Shown here: piece by piece, positions 15,271 through 23,321 of the stretch | How the letters are laid out: each line of letters begins with the position of its first letter | How positions within the stretch are numbered: the stretch's first letter is position 1 | Assembly (NCBI GenBank): GCA_016294165.1 | Contig: JAEDCM010000022.1 | Coordinates: 1 to 28,817, forward strand | From: Anaeroplasmataceae bacterium | GTDB lineage: Bacteria > Bacillota_I > Bacilli_A > Acholeplasmatales > JAEDCM01 | Direction: 5' to 3' | Length of the DNA: 28,817 nucleotides | Program-made: the position numbers and the translations under genes | The notes under the pieces: generated by a model | Database searches by the model: none | Seen by the model: only the letters and a program-made list of their open reading frames with translations | What the model was told of the DNA's origin: nothing

Positions 15271-15296
15271 TTAAAAAATCAAACGAAGCTTTTTTA
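15252..15296 (+). terminator. terminator of the phosphotransferase gene
   Basis: Arms of AAAAAGCTT type (15252-15263) pair with AAGCTTTTTT (15286-15295); the T run is part of the 3' arm. The gene's last codons lie in the stem and loop. Confidence 0.75.
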
Positions 15297-15330
15297 ATTT
15301 TTATGCAAAATAATAAAAAACATAAAAAAA

Positions 15331-15383
15331 TTATCGAAAAACGATAAAAAGTTATTGACAAACGTTTTTTTAAGGTGTAATAT
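15331..15383 (+). promoter_or_regulatory. consensus promoter with upstream dyad for the DUF2975-HTH-HEPN operon
   Basis: TTGACA (15355-15360), 17 bases, TAATAT (15378-15383): a strong promoter. Just upstream lies the dyad TTATCG (15331-15336) / CGATAA (15342-15347) with an A5 centre, a candidate operator for the HTH protein encoded in the operon. Confidence 0.75.
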
Positions 15384-15411
15384 AAGGGTGTATTTAAGGG
15401 AGGAAAAGAAA

Positions 15412-15975
15412 ATGGAAAATCAAAAACAAATACAAAAATTTAGCAATCAAGCATTAAAATGGTCAAAGATTATTAAAATTATAGGAAGAGTAGCTGCAAT
15501 TATTACAGCATTGTTTACAATCACAATGTTTATATTCTTACTTACAGGATGGGCAGAAGATTTTGTTATTGAGCATGCCGATTTCTTTAACGAAATTAAG
15601 ATTGACGCACCATCAGATAAAGAATTTCTAGCAATTAAATCAGAAGTATCACTTATAGAACTTATAAGTATGAAAAAATTTGATGATTTATTAGTGTATT
15701 TAATCGGTGAAGGAGCATATGCAACAGTAATGTGTATACTTATTTTATTAGGACTTAGATTCTTTGATAATTTGTTTATGAAACTATCAAAAGCTGAATC
15801 ACCATTCAATAAGGAATATATCAACGATATTAAGAAAGTATTTATCATTGTTGGTATTATTAGTATCTGCTCAAGCCTATTTATTGGAATTTTTATCAGC
15901 CTTGCATTAGTATGTTTCTATTATATTTATAAAATCGGATGCGACCTTCAAGAAGAAAATGATGAAATGATTTAA
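15412..15975 (+). CDS. DUF2975-like membrane protein (187 aa)
   Basis: Four hydrophobic segments (about residues 20-47, 100-123, 138-156 and 160-178) with an extracytoplasmic loop between the first two. The segment ESPFNKEYINDIKKVFIIVGI (starting near residue 131) is the DUF2975 hallmark, where PF-x-x-E/N-x-x-x-x-x-x-x precedes a membrane span. In Bacillus and relatives DUF2975 proteins (YoaS) sit upstream of a small YozG-type HTH protein, exactly as here. Function is unknown. ATG 15412 follows GGGAGGAAAAG (about 15398-15408). First gene of a three-gene operon. Confidence 0.75.
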   Translation: MENQKQIQKFSNQALKWSKIIKIIGRVAAIITALFTITMFIFLLTGWAEDFVIEHADFFNEIKIDAPSDKEFLAIKSEVSLIELISMKKFDDLLVYLIGEGAYATVMCILILLGLRFFDNLFMKLSKAESPFNKEYINDIKKVFIIVGIISICSSLFIGIFISLALVCFYYIYKIGCDLQEENDEMI

Positions 15976-15985
15976 TGGTGAAAAT

Positions 15986-16201
15986 ATGATTATATCAAGA
16001 TTAGATCGAGTAATGGCTGATAGGAAAATATCTTTAAATGAGCTTGCGGATAAGATTGGAATAACGAATGTAAATCTTTCAAAATTGAAAACCGGAAAGG
16101 TAAGTGCCATCAGATTTTCAACACTAGACGCAATTTGTAAGGAATTGAATTGCCAGCCTGGAGATATTTTAGAATATATGCCTGGTGAAGCAAATGAATA
16201 A
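15986..16201 (+). CDS. Xre/Cro-type HTH regulator, YozG-like (71 aa)
   Basis: The whole protein is one HTH_26 (Cro/CI-like) domain: helix 1 ISRLDRVMADRK, scaffold LNELADKIGI, recognition helix NVNLSKLKTGK, then the typical end LDAICKELNCQPGDILEY. It should bind DNA as a dimer; the dyad at 15331-15347 upstream of the operon is a natural candidate site. ATG 15986 follows GGTG (15977-15980), ten bases after the DUF2975 stop. Its last eight bases overlap the start of the HEPN-like gene, implying coupled translation. Confidence 0.85.
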   Translation: MIISRLDRVMADRKISLNELADKIGITNVNLSKLKTGKVSAIRFSTLDAICKELNCQPGDILEYMPGEANE

Positions 16202-16664
16202 AATAGATGAAATATGGAAAAAAATTGGGTTAATTATAAATATATCACAAATGATTGAATATAGCTTAATTAATATTATTGCGGTTAATGAAATTCTATC
16301 AGAATTTGAAAAGAAGAATCAAATGTATGTCTTTGAATACAATGAATTAGTAAAGAAATCTAACGAACTAAGTGATATTTTTGAAACCAAAACATTTGGA
16401 GAAATCTTAAGTTATTTTAAAGAAATTAAATATTTCAAAAATAAAGATTATCATAAGTTAATTGAAGTGTTAAAAAGAAGAAATTATGTTGTTCATAAAT
16501 TCTTTAAAGATGATTTAAGTAAAAACAACTTAGAAACAAATCCAACTGTTTATTATTCATATTTAGATGAAACAATTAAACTAATGAATGAAGTAAATGA
16601 TGAATTGGTTGGAATTGACCAAAAACAAAGAAATGAATTAGATAGCTTTATCAAAGAAAGTTAG
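16194..16664 (+). CDS. HEPN-like all-helical protein (156 aa)
   Basis: Predicted all-helical and charged. The segment KRRNYVVHKFF (94-104) contains R96-N97-x3-H101, the R-x4-6-H motif of HEPN domains, with the polar residue after Arg that is typical of HEPN ribonucleases. It is preceded by a long helix (about 50-75) and followed by two more, which fits the HEPN four- or five-helix fold. HEPN proteins are often RNase toxins or defence effectors paired with an antitoxin or regulator; here it overlaps an HTH gene by eight bases. A toxin-antitoxin relation is inference; the motif alone is short. GGTGAAG (16184-16190) precedes ATG 16194. Confidence 0.6.
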   Translation: MNKIDEIWKKIGLIINISQMIEYSLINIIAVNEILSEFEKKNQMYVFEYNELVKKSNELSDIFETKTFGEILSYFKEIKYFKNKDYHKLIEVLKRRNYVVHKFFKDDLSKNNLETNPTVYYSYLDETIKLMNEVNDELVGIDQKQRNELDSFIKES

Positions 16665-16695
16665 AACTTAGATGTGAAAATCTAAGTTCTTTTTA
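16663..16695 (+). terminator. terminator of the HTH-HEPN operon
   Basis: Arms AGAACTTAGAT (16663-16673) and its exact complement (16680-16690), six-base loop, then TTTT (16691-16694). The HEPN stop codon is at its 5' edge. Confidence 0.9.
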
Positions 16696-16821
16696 TAAAA
16701 ATTTATATCATTATGAAAGAATCGTAAAAATAATTGCTTTTGAAAAAGCCGTTATAGAAATTTTAAAAAAGTAGAAGTATTATAAAACGGATTGGTAGAA
16801 AGCCCGTAAGTCTCTTGAACG

Positions 16822-16859
16822 AAAAAGGAAGCGGCACGGCTTTATGCCGCACCACTTCC
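16822..16859 (-). terminator. GC-rich terminator of the flavodiiron protein gene
   Basis: On the minus strand 16859-16846 pairs with 16840-16827 over 14 positions (three of them G-T wobbles) around the loop ATAAA, and five T residues follow (complement of 16822-16826). The wobble pairs work only on the minus strand, which fixes the direction. It is far more GC-rich than its surroundings but needs no other explanation. Confidence 0.88.
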
Positions 16860-16904
16860 CATAATAGAAAAATCTGTATTGAATAAACCCTAATGAAGAT
16901 TATT

Positions 16905-18056
16905 TTATACGTTTTTAATCTCTAATACTAAATCATCAATTTGTTTAATATTATCATCATTTAATGATGATTTAATACTTACAAGGCTATTGAAATAAAA
17001 AATATTAGATAGTTCAGATAGCTTGTTTGTAATAGTCTTTGAGGCCATTGGGGCCCAAGAGGAATTTTCAATAATTCCAATATTTTTATTTTGAAGATTT
17101 CTTTCAACTAAATGACTGATAAATGTGTTCATATAAGGAAATACAGAGGCATTATAAGTTATTGATGCAAGGATGATATTTTGATATTTAAAAGCATCAG
17201 AAATGGCTTTTGTCATATCATCGCGAGCTAAATCATAACAGCTAACCTTGATGTTTTCTTTTTCTAGTTTTTCTTTTAAAAGTAAAGCGGCTTTTTTCGT
17301 ATTTCCATAAACAGATGCATAAGCGATTAAAACACCCTTATCCTCACTTTCATATTTAGACCATTTATCATATAAATCAATATAATGATTTAAATTGTTA
17401 CTTAATACAGGTCCATGCAAAGGACAAATCATATTAATTTCTAATGATGATGCTTTTTTTAATAGAGCTTGGACGGGCTTACCATATTTTCCAACAATTC
17501 CAAAATAATATCTGCGAGCTTCATCGTCCCAATCTTCATCTTTATCTAATGCCCCAAATTTTCCAAAAGCATCAGCTGAAAAAAGAATCTTCTGATTAAT
17601 CTCATATGTTAACATTACCTCTGGCCAGTGAACCATTGGCGCAAAGATGAATTTCAACTCATGATTTCCTAATGATAAGATATCGTTATCTTTAACAACT
17701 AATTTATTCTTAATATCTGTATGAAAGAATTGTTCAATCATTAAAAATGTTTTTGGGTTTCCAACTAAAATAGTCTCAGGATATGTATTCAACAAATTAA
17801 TAATATTTGAAGAATGATCAGGTTCCATATGCTGAATTATTAAGTAATCAGGCTTTTTACCATTTAAAGTCTTTTTAATATTTTCTAACCATTCATCAGT
17901 AAAATTAATATCTACAGTATCCATGATAGCTATTTTTTCATCCATAATGATATATGAGTTATAGGCCATTCCATTTGAAACCGGATATTGTCCTTCAAAT
18001 AAATCTATTTTGTGATCATTTACTCCGACATAATATATATTTTCTGTAACGTTCAT
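16905..18056 (-). CDS. flavodiiron protein, O2/NO reductase (383 aa)
   Basis: A cytoplasmic class A flavodiiron protein that reduces O2 to water (or NO to N2O) with electrons from rubredoxin. The metallo-beta-lactamase domain (about 1-240) carries the di-iron ligands H76, E78, D80, H81 (HMEPDH), H143 (MVHWPE), D162 (SADAFG) and H214 (PLHGP). The flavodoxin domain (about 242-383) begins with the FMN-phosphate loop ASVYGNT (246-252). There is no fused rubredoxin or NADH-oxidase domain, so a separate donor is expected. ATG 18056 follows GGAGG. Single gene, transcribed away from the alaR-like gene. Together with rubrerythrin at the end of the window it indicates an anaerobe that meets oxygen. Confidence 0.93.
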   Translation of the reverse strand: MNVTENIYYVGVNDHKIDLFEGQYPVSNGMAYNSYIIMDEKIAIMDTVDINFTDEWLENIKKTLNGKKPDYLIIQHMEPDHSSNIINLLNTYPETILVGNPKTFLMIEQFFHTDIKNKLVVKDNDILSLGNHELKFIFAPMVHWPEVMLTYEINQKILFSADAFGKFGALDKDEDWDDEARRYYFGIVGKYGKPVQALLKKASSLEINMICPLHGPVLSNNLNHYIDLYDKWSKYESEDKGVLIAYASVYGNTKKAALLLKEKLEKENIKVSCYDLARDDMTKAISDAFKYQNIILASITYNASVFPYMNTFISHLVERNLQNKNIGIIENSSWAPMASKTITNKLSELSNIFYFNSLVSIKSSLNDDNIKQIDDLVLEIKNV

Positions 18057-18087
18057 TCTAAAATACCTCCATTATTACACGTCAATC

Positions 18088-18116
18088 ATTATATACTTAT
18101 TTTGAAAAAAATACAA
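18088..18116 (-). promoter_or_regulatory. promoter of the flavodiiron protein gene
   Basis: Minus-strand TTGTAT (18116-18111), 17 bases, TATAAT (18093-18088), about 30 bases before ATG 18056. Confidence 0.75.
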
Positions 18117-18194
18117 ATAAAGTGCTCCTGTTTTTTATAAATTAACAAAAGTAAACGTTTTTTAACATTATGGTCTTTTCTAATTACCAAACTG

Positions 18195-18203
18195 TGATAT
18201 AAT
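18195..18203 (+). promoter_or_regulatory. extended -10 of the alaR-alaT-like operon
   Basis: TGATATAAT (18195-18203) with no clear -35, about 37 bases before ATG 18241. The divergent promoter of the flavodiiron gene is 80 bases away, leaving room for a shared regulator site. Confidence 0.6.
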
Positions 18204-18240
18204 ATTTTATATTATATGATTTAAAAAGAGGTGTTATACA

Positions 18241-18723
18241 ATGAGGGAAAAGATTTTAAACTTGATTGAAAAAAATAGTAGAATTGACATTAAAGATGTC
18301 GCAATTATGCTTGGAAAAACAGAAATTGAAGTTGCTAATGAGATTGCCGCAATGGAAAAAGAACGAATTATTTGTGGATATCATACGCTAATTAATTGGG
18401 ATAATACAAAGGATGAAAAGGTTACCGCTTTAATTGAAGTAAAGGTTACACCACAAAGAGGATTAGGATTTGATAAAATTGCGGAAAGAATTTATAACTA
18501 TGAAGAGGTTAGCGCTGTATATTTAATGAGTGGAGCTTTTGACTTTACTGTTTTAATTGAAGGTAAAACTATGAAGGAAGTTTCTAAATTTGTTTTTGAT
18601 AAGCTTGCTACTTTAGAATCAGTATTATCGACGTCAACTCATTTTGTATTAAAAAAATATAAAGACCATGGAACTATATTAGATCATCCAAAAAAGGATG
18701 AACGTATTATGGTGACATTATGA
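18241..18723 (+). CDS. alaR: Lrp/AsnC-family regulator, AlaR (YugG)-like (160 aa)
   Basis: N-terminal winged-helix DNA-binding domain (about 1-50: ILNLIEKNSRIDIKDVAIML, then EIAAMEKERIICGYHTLINW) and a C-terminal RAM ligand-binding domain (about 62-145: VTALIEVKVTPQRGLGFDKI, YLMSGAFDFTVLIEGKTMKE). The wording of these segments and the partner gene match Bacillus YugG/AlaR, an activator of alanine aminotransferase, more closely than global Lrp. Such proteins form octamers and respond to an amino acid. Its stop overlaps the aminotransferase start (ATGA, 18720-18723), so the two are translated together. The symbol rests on remembered similarity plus gene order, not on a search. Confidence 0.88.
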   Translation: MREKILNLIEKNSRIDIKDVAIMLGKTEIEVANEIAAMEKERIICGYHTLINWDNTKDEKVTALIEVKVTPQRGLGFDKIAERIYNYEEVSAVYLMSGAFDFTVLIEGKTMKEVSKFVFDKLATLESVLSTSTHFVLKKYKDHGTILDHPKKDERIMVTL

Positions 18724-19877
18724 GGAACTTTTTAGCCAAAAAAGTAGTTGAGATTAAACCTTCGGGAATCCGTAAGTTCTTTGACCTTGCTAGTGAAATG
18801 GAAGATGTTATTTCATTAGGAGTTGGAGAACCTGATTTTGATACACCATGGCACATTAGGGAAGAAGGTATCTATGCATTAGAACAGGGAAAAACCATTT
18901 ACACATCTAATGCTGGACTACTAGATTTAAGAAAAGAAATTTGTGAATATCAAAAAAGAAAATATAATATATCATATGATTACAAAAAAGAATGCTTAGT
19001 AACCGTCGGTGGAAGTGAAGCCATTGATTTAGCCTTCAGGGCAATGATTGAAGAAGGCGATGAGGTAATCATTCCTGAGCCAAGCTATGTATCATATGCT
19101 CCTTGCGCAACACTGGCTGGAGCCAAAACGGTTATTATTGAGCTTAAAGAAGAAAATGAATTTAAATTAACTAAAGAACAATTGTTAAAAGCCATAACAC
19201 CTAAATCAAAAATCTTAATATTACCATTTCCTAATAATCCAACCGGTTCAATCATGACCAAAGAAGATTTAGAGGAAATTAGAGATGTTATTATTGAGCA
19301 TGATTTATTCATTGTTTCCGATGAAATCTATTCTGAATTAACATATTTAGGGAATCACGTTAGCATAGCTAGCCTTCCAGATATGAAGGAAAGAACAATT
19401 GTGATAAATGGATTTTCAAAGAGTTATTCAATGACAGGATGGCGTTTAGGATATGCAGTTGGTCCAAGTGATGTGATTGGACAGATGATTAAAATCCATC
19501 AATTTGCTATTATGTGTGCGCCAACTAATAGTCAGTATGCGGCTATTGAAGCTTTAAAAAATGGTGATAAGGATGTTATGATGATGCGCGATGCTTATGA
19601 CCAAAGAAGAAGATATTTAGTAAACCGTTTACGCGCAATGGGATTAGATTGCTTTACTCCTTATGGAGCATTTTATGTGTTCCCATCAATTAAAAAATTT
19701 AATATGTCTAGTGAAGAGTTTGCTAGAAGGCTTTTGATGGAAGAAAGGGTTGTTGTCGTACCAGGAAATGCCTTTGGCGAATCTGGTGAAGGCTTCTTAA
19801 GAATTTCTTATGCATATTCATTAGACAGTCTTAAGGTTGCTCTTGATAAAATTGAAAACTTTATTAAAAAAATTTAA
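18720..19877 (+). CDS. alaT: PLP aminotransferase class I/II, AlaT (YugH)-like (385 aa)
   Basis: Fold-type I aminotransferase of normal length. Visible key residues: N173 (PNNPTG), D201 and Y204 (SDEIYSEL), Schiff-base K234 (GFSKSYSMTGWRLGY), phosphate-binding R242, and a C-terminal substrate-carboxylate Arg in FLRISYA (about 363). The start region, KPSGIRKFFDLA, and LGVGEPDFDTP are typical of the YugH/AlaT branch, which makes alanine from pyruvate and glutamate. Coupling to the alaR-like gene supports this, although aromatic or aspartate specificity cannot be excluded. A weak TTAAGA/TCTTAA hairpin follows the stop, and the pectinesterase-family gene begins about 37 bases downstream, so read-through is likely. 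Confidence 0.9.
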   Translation: MRNFLAKKVVEIKPSGIRKFFDLASEMEDVISLGVGEPDFDTPWHIREEGIYALEQGKTIYTSNAGLLDLRKEICEYQKRKYNISYDYKKECLVTVGGSEAIDLAFRAMIEEGDEVIIPEPSYVSYAPCATLAGAKTVIIELKEENEFKLTKEQLLKAITPKSKILILPFPNNPTGSIMTKEDLEEIRDVIIEHDLFIVSDEIYSELTYLGNHVSIASLPDMKERTIVINGFSKSYSMTGWRLGYAVGPSDVIGQMIKIHQFAIMCAPTNSQYAAIEALKNGDKDVMMMRDAYDQRRRYLVNRLRAMGLDCFTPYGAFYVFPSIKKFNMSSEEFARRLLMEERVVVVPGNAFGESGEGFLRISYAYSLDSLKVALDKIENFIKKI

Positions 19878-19914
19878 GAGAATTGAAATTTCTTAATTTT
19901 GAGTGGTGATTATC

Positions 19915-20802
19915 TTGAATATTAAGGTTAGTAGTGTTTTTACTAATGATACCAAAGATGAAAATTTTATATATTATAATGATTTAAATACGGCACTAAA
20001 AAATGTTAAAGAATATGATACAATATATCTTTTAAATGAAGAATATTTTGGTAAGTTTTATTTAGATACTCCTAATATTACCATCATTGGTGATAATTCA
20101 GTTATTGCTTACGATGCATATCATGCAATGATTAAGCGAAAATGTGATGGTGGTGATGGAGTAAAAACCTATGGCACAACTGGTAGTGCGAGTTTGACGA
20201 TATTAGAAAATGCTAAAAATCTAGTAATGAAAAACGTAACAGTTAAAAATTTATTTAATGGAGAAATAAAAAAAGGACGTCAAGCAGTAGCATTTAAAAC
20301 TGAAGCTGATAATGGAACTTATCTTGATTGTAAATTTAACTCCAATCAAGATACACTTTATGTAGAGGGAATCGATAATTATTTTTATAATTGCGAAATT
20401 AGTGGAGATGTTGATTTTATCTTTGGAAGTGGAAAAGCAATTTTTGATAAATGTTTGATTTATCCAACATTTTCGAATAAAGAAAAATCATATATATCGG
20501 CCCCTAACAGCTTTTATGATTTAGGATTATTGTTTTATAGATGTAAAGTATTTGGTGATAATCTCGAAATATATCTAGGTAGACCTTGGTTCCCATCAGG
20601 TGCAAAACAACAAGTAATGCCGAAAGCTTTATTTTATCAATGTGAAATGAATGATAAGATAAATATGTGCTATAAAAAGATGCATGATGGTGATCCGGAT
20701 TATCATGAGTGCTATTATTATGAATGCAATAATAAATCAAATGCACCAAGATATATTGTAGAAGAATATTTAAAATACTATCAAGAGAAGGTGAATAAAT
20801 GA
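19915..20802 (+). CDS. pectinesterase-family protein without signal peptide (295 aa)
   Basis: A right-handed beta-helix of carbohydrate esterase family 8. All family signatures are present (numbering from TTG 19915): Q123 (QAVAF), D146 (NQDTLYV, general acid/base), D167 (GDVDFIFGSG, nucleophile) and R223 (LGRPW). Such enzymes remove methyl esters from pectin. TTG 19915 is chosen because GGTGAT (19905-19910) lies just before it, the usual ribosome site here; an upstream GTG would overlap that site. Either start gives no signal peptide or membrane span, so the protein looks cytoplasmic, which is unusual for CE8. It may act on imported oligogalacturonides or on another ester. Its stop overlaps the start of the next gene (ATGA). 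Confidence 0.88.
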   Translation: MNIKVSSVFTNDTKDENFIYYNDLNTALKNVKEYDTIYLLNEEYFGKFYLDTPNITIIGDNSVIAYDAYHAMIKRKCDGGDGVKTYGTTGSASLTILENAKNLVMKNVTVKNLFNGEIKKGRQAVAFKTEADNGTYLDCKFNSNQDTLYVEGIDNYFYNCEISGDVDFIFGSGKAIFDKCLIYPTFSNKEKSYISAPNSFYDLGLLFYRCKVFGDNLEIYLGRPWFPSGAKQQVMPKALFYQCEMNDKINMCYKKMHDGDPDYHECYYYECNNKSNAPRYIVEEYLKYYQEKVNK

Positions 20803-22811
20803 TTAATAAATTTCTGTATGAATTTGATAACCGCGAAAGAAAAGTTATTTGCGGGGTTGTTGAAGACACAAAAGAATCAATTTATGAAGAAAATAAGGAA
20901 TTTATCGCCCTACCAGCAGAAGGATATAAACCAAATAATGAAGTAGTAACATATAACTATGGAAATTTCTATTTTGTATTATTTGGTGAAGACGATGTTA
21001 AATATTTAGATGTAGATTTTTATAAGGATCGTGTAAAAATCGGTTTAACATCTAAAATTAATCATGCTAGCATGTTTTCTAAGGAAATGATTTCTGTTAT
21101 TCTTGATTATGTTGAATATTTTGGCTATGATGATTGTAAACTTGTGCCAAGCTACACAGGTAAAAACATAAAAAAAGGGCCTACTGATGCCTTTAATAAC
21201 TACTTTAAAAAGGTAACTGATAAATGCTATTGTCAAATAAAAAAGAATGATACTTCTTATTTCTTATCAAGAAAAAATGATAAGTATTATTTATCTGAGT
21301 CTTTTAGTGATGCCGTACGTGTAAGTAAAAATGATATGCGACGTGTCCTTGTAATAAACGAATTAATTGATTCGAAAACGAATCGAGGACATTTATCGTT
21401 TTCACCATATAATTTATTTAAATCAAATGATTCATATAGCTATTATGGTGATAATGTGTTTAAAGTTACATTTAAGGATGGCATCTTGACCATCGATCGT
21501 AATGCATGCATTGATGCATCAGATAAATTGGAAAATGATAAAGAAATTGCAAATAAGATTCGAGACTTATACAATATGCCAGTTTTAGATGAAGAACAAA
21601 AATATATTTTAGAAATCAATCAAAAATATATTTATAAAGATGATTGTAACTATTATTTTACAACTAATCCTAAAGCCGCAAGCTACCTATCAGATAGTGA
21701 GATTGATTTATTAAAACAAGCTTATTTGTTATTTTTAGATAATGTAAGTATCAAGAAATTCATAAGTGATAAGTTCTACTTAAACAAGACAGATGAGTAT
21801 TATGAAGTAGATACAGATGGTAGTGAAGGTCTAATTTTAAATTCGAAGGATTATGAGAATTTAATGAAGAATGTCTTTACTACTCAACCAATCTTAAGAG
21901 ATGGATATTTAGCCTTCAATGACGACTTATATTTAAAGCTTACAGTTTTAGATAAAAAATTCAAAATAGAATGGGTTAGTTCCTATGAGGCAAGTATTCT
22001 TGACTTTGAGGTAATTAAAACTTTAGGGAATATTTTAAAATTCCCATATAAGCTAAAAGAGGTTAAACGATACAATCTAGCAATCGATAATAAGTTTAAT
22101 GTAACTTACAATCAAACCTCTGATCCATTTATCGTTTATCAAACAATATTAAATGATATCACACATCAACCACATAAAATGTGTTCTTTTGCTAGTGATA
22201 ATCCAAAGGTTGAAACCTTAAAGGGTGCTCTTGAATATTTAAGGAAGCATTATATTAAAAATGTTTTCGATATTAAAAATATTGTATCGAAAATTGATGA
22301 TGTAAAAAACATTTTAGTAGTAGGAAATGTTTCAAACAGTGATCTTTTAGGGATTGATTTAGCAGTTAATAAAAAGGTTAATGTTTGTATTGCTAGTAAA
22401 AAAAGATGGGGATATTATCCAAATATCTCTTTAAAAAATGTAGTTGTTAATAGTTATTATCTATTAGATATCAATAGTTTAACAAAAAATATTTTAGATA
22501 ACTTTGACTTAATTATTTTTGGAAAGGCCTTTGATAGGGATTATAATTATAAAAACTTAAATAACAAGTATTTGGTAAATACAAAAATTTGTAATTTAGG
22601 TGAAGTTAATGATTCATTTTATGAACATTTTAAAACAAAAAGAAGATATAATAGTATTGATCAAGATACAAAAAATAAGGTTAAATTTATCCATCAAGAA
22701 TTCCTATCAGATTTAAAAAAAGCTTGCAAGTGTAAAGATAATTGTAAGATTGATAATATAGTAATTGATGATGAATATTCATATTTTTGTGTTGTTAAAA
22801 AACATCAATAA
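20799..22811 (+). CDS. large cytoplasmic protein of unknown function (670 aa)
   Basis: No family was recognised. No signal peptide or membrane span is seen. Residues about 40-440 appear to contain repeated beta-alpha units: a strand pair such as VTYNYGNFYFVLF, VFKVTFKDGILTI or LYLKLTVLDKKFKI, then a polar loop with AS, then a helix; interleaved are YYLSES, YYFTTN and YYEVDT segments each followed by a helix. The last 170 residues look Rossmann-like: NILVVGNVSNSDLLGIDLAV (starting near 509), a helix-strand series, DLIIFGKAFDR, and a final strand YSYFCVVKK resembling the end of SAM methyltransferases, but motif I glycines are poor. A Cys cluster CKCKDNC lies near 646. It overlaps the pectinesterase gene by four bases, suggesting related roles. 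Confidence 0.75.
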   Translation: MINKFLYEFDNRERKVICGVVEDTKESIYEENKEFIALPAEGYKPNNEVVTYNYGNFYFVLFGEDDVKYLDVDFYKDRVKIGLTSKINHASMFSKEMISVILDYVEYFGYDDCKLVPSYTGKNIKKGPTDAFNNYFKKVTDKCYCQIKKNDTSYFLSRKNDKYYLSESFSDAVRVSKNDMRRVLVINELIDSKTNRGHLSFSPYNLFKSNDSYSYYGDNVFKVTFKDGILTIDRNACIDASDKLENDKEIANKIRDLYNMPVLDEEQKYILEINQKYIYKDDCNYYFTTNPKAASYLSDSEIDLLKQAYLLFLDNVSIKKFISDKFYLNKTDEYYEVDTDGSEGLILNSKDYENLMKNVFTTQPILRDGYLAFNDDLYLKLTVLDKKFKIEWVSSYEASILDFEVIKTLGNILKFPYKLKEVKRYNLAIDNKFNVTYNQTSDPFIVYQTILNDITHQPHKMCSFASDNPKVETLKGALEYLRKHYIKNVFDIKNIVSKIDDVKNILVVGNVSNSDLLGIDLAVNKKVNVCIASKKRWGYYPNISLKNVVVNSYYLLDINSLTKNILDNFDLIIFGKAFDRDYNYKNLNNKYLVNTKICNLGEVNDSFYEHFKTKRRYNSIDQDTKNKVKFIHQEFLSDLKKACKCKDNCKIDNIVIDDEYSYFCVVKKHQ

Positions 22812-22845
22812 ATATGATAAATATAATAAAAAAAGGAGAAAAGGT

Positions 22846-23319
22846 ATGAGAAAGTTTTTTAAAGAATTCGGAGAATTTATTAAAAGAGGTAGCGTACTAG
22901 ACCTAGCTGTCGGTATGATTATCGGTACTGCATTTAATGCAATCGTAAAAAGCTTAGTTAATGATGTATTAATGCCATTAGTTGGACTAGCTGTTGGCGG
23001 AAGTGTTAGCGAAGCAAAATTAGTTTTAATTAAAGAGGTAACAGAGCCTGACGCTCTAGGTACAGGATTAGTAGTTGTAGATCCAGAGGTTGCCATTTAT
23101 TATGGTAGATTTATTCAATCAATTATTGATTTCTTATTAATTGCCTTAACAATCTTTATTATCGTTAAAATTGTTTCTGGATTAAGAGCAAGAAGAGAAA
23201 AATTATTTGCTAAAAAACAAGCAGAAGTTGCACCTGTTGAGCCTGAGGTTGTTGTTCCTGAAGTAACAACAAATGATATTCTATTAGAAATCAGAGACTT
23301 ACTTAAGAAAGAAGAATAG
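22846..23319 (+). CDS. mscL: large-conductance mechanosensitive channel MscL (157 aa)
   Basis: A pentameric pore that opens under membrane tension to release solutes on osmotic downshock. The N-terminal amphipathic helix MRKFFKEFGEFIKRG leads into TM1, with the conserved VLDLAVGMIIGTAFNAIVKSL pore helix ending in the VNDVLMPL segment; TM2 is at about residues 90-115 (FIQSIIDFLLIALTIFIIV) and the basic cytoplasmic linker RARREK precedes a C-terminal helix (TTNDILLEIRDLL). A Pro/Val/Glu-rich insert (about 124-140) makes it slightly longer than the usual 130-150 residues. ATG 22846 follows AAGGAGAAAAGG. The GT4 gene starts two bases after its stop. Confidence 0.95.
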   Translation: MRKFFKEFGEFIKRGSVLDLAVGMIIGTAFNAIVKSLVNDVLMPLVGLAVGGSVSEAKLVLIKEVTEPDALGTGLVVVDPEVAIYYGRFIQSIIDFLLIALTIFIIVKIVSGLRARREKLFAKKQAEVAPVEPEVVVPEVTTNDILLEIRDLLKKEE

Positions 23320-23321
23320 TA

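Noticed and set aside
16797..16860. GC-rich structured stretch that could be a riboswitch or small RNA
   Set aside because: It folds best on the minus strand, where G-T wobbles complete a 14-bp stem followed by five T residues, 46 bases after the flavodiiron gene stop. A terminator explains it.
22779..23096. Minus-strand frame over mscL
   Set aside because: Shadow of the mscL gene, low-complexity translation and no start signals.
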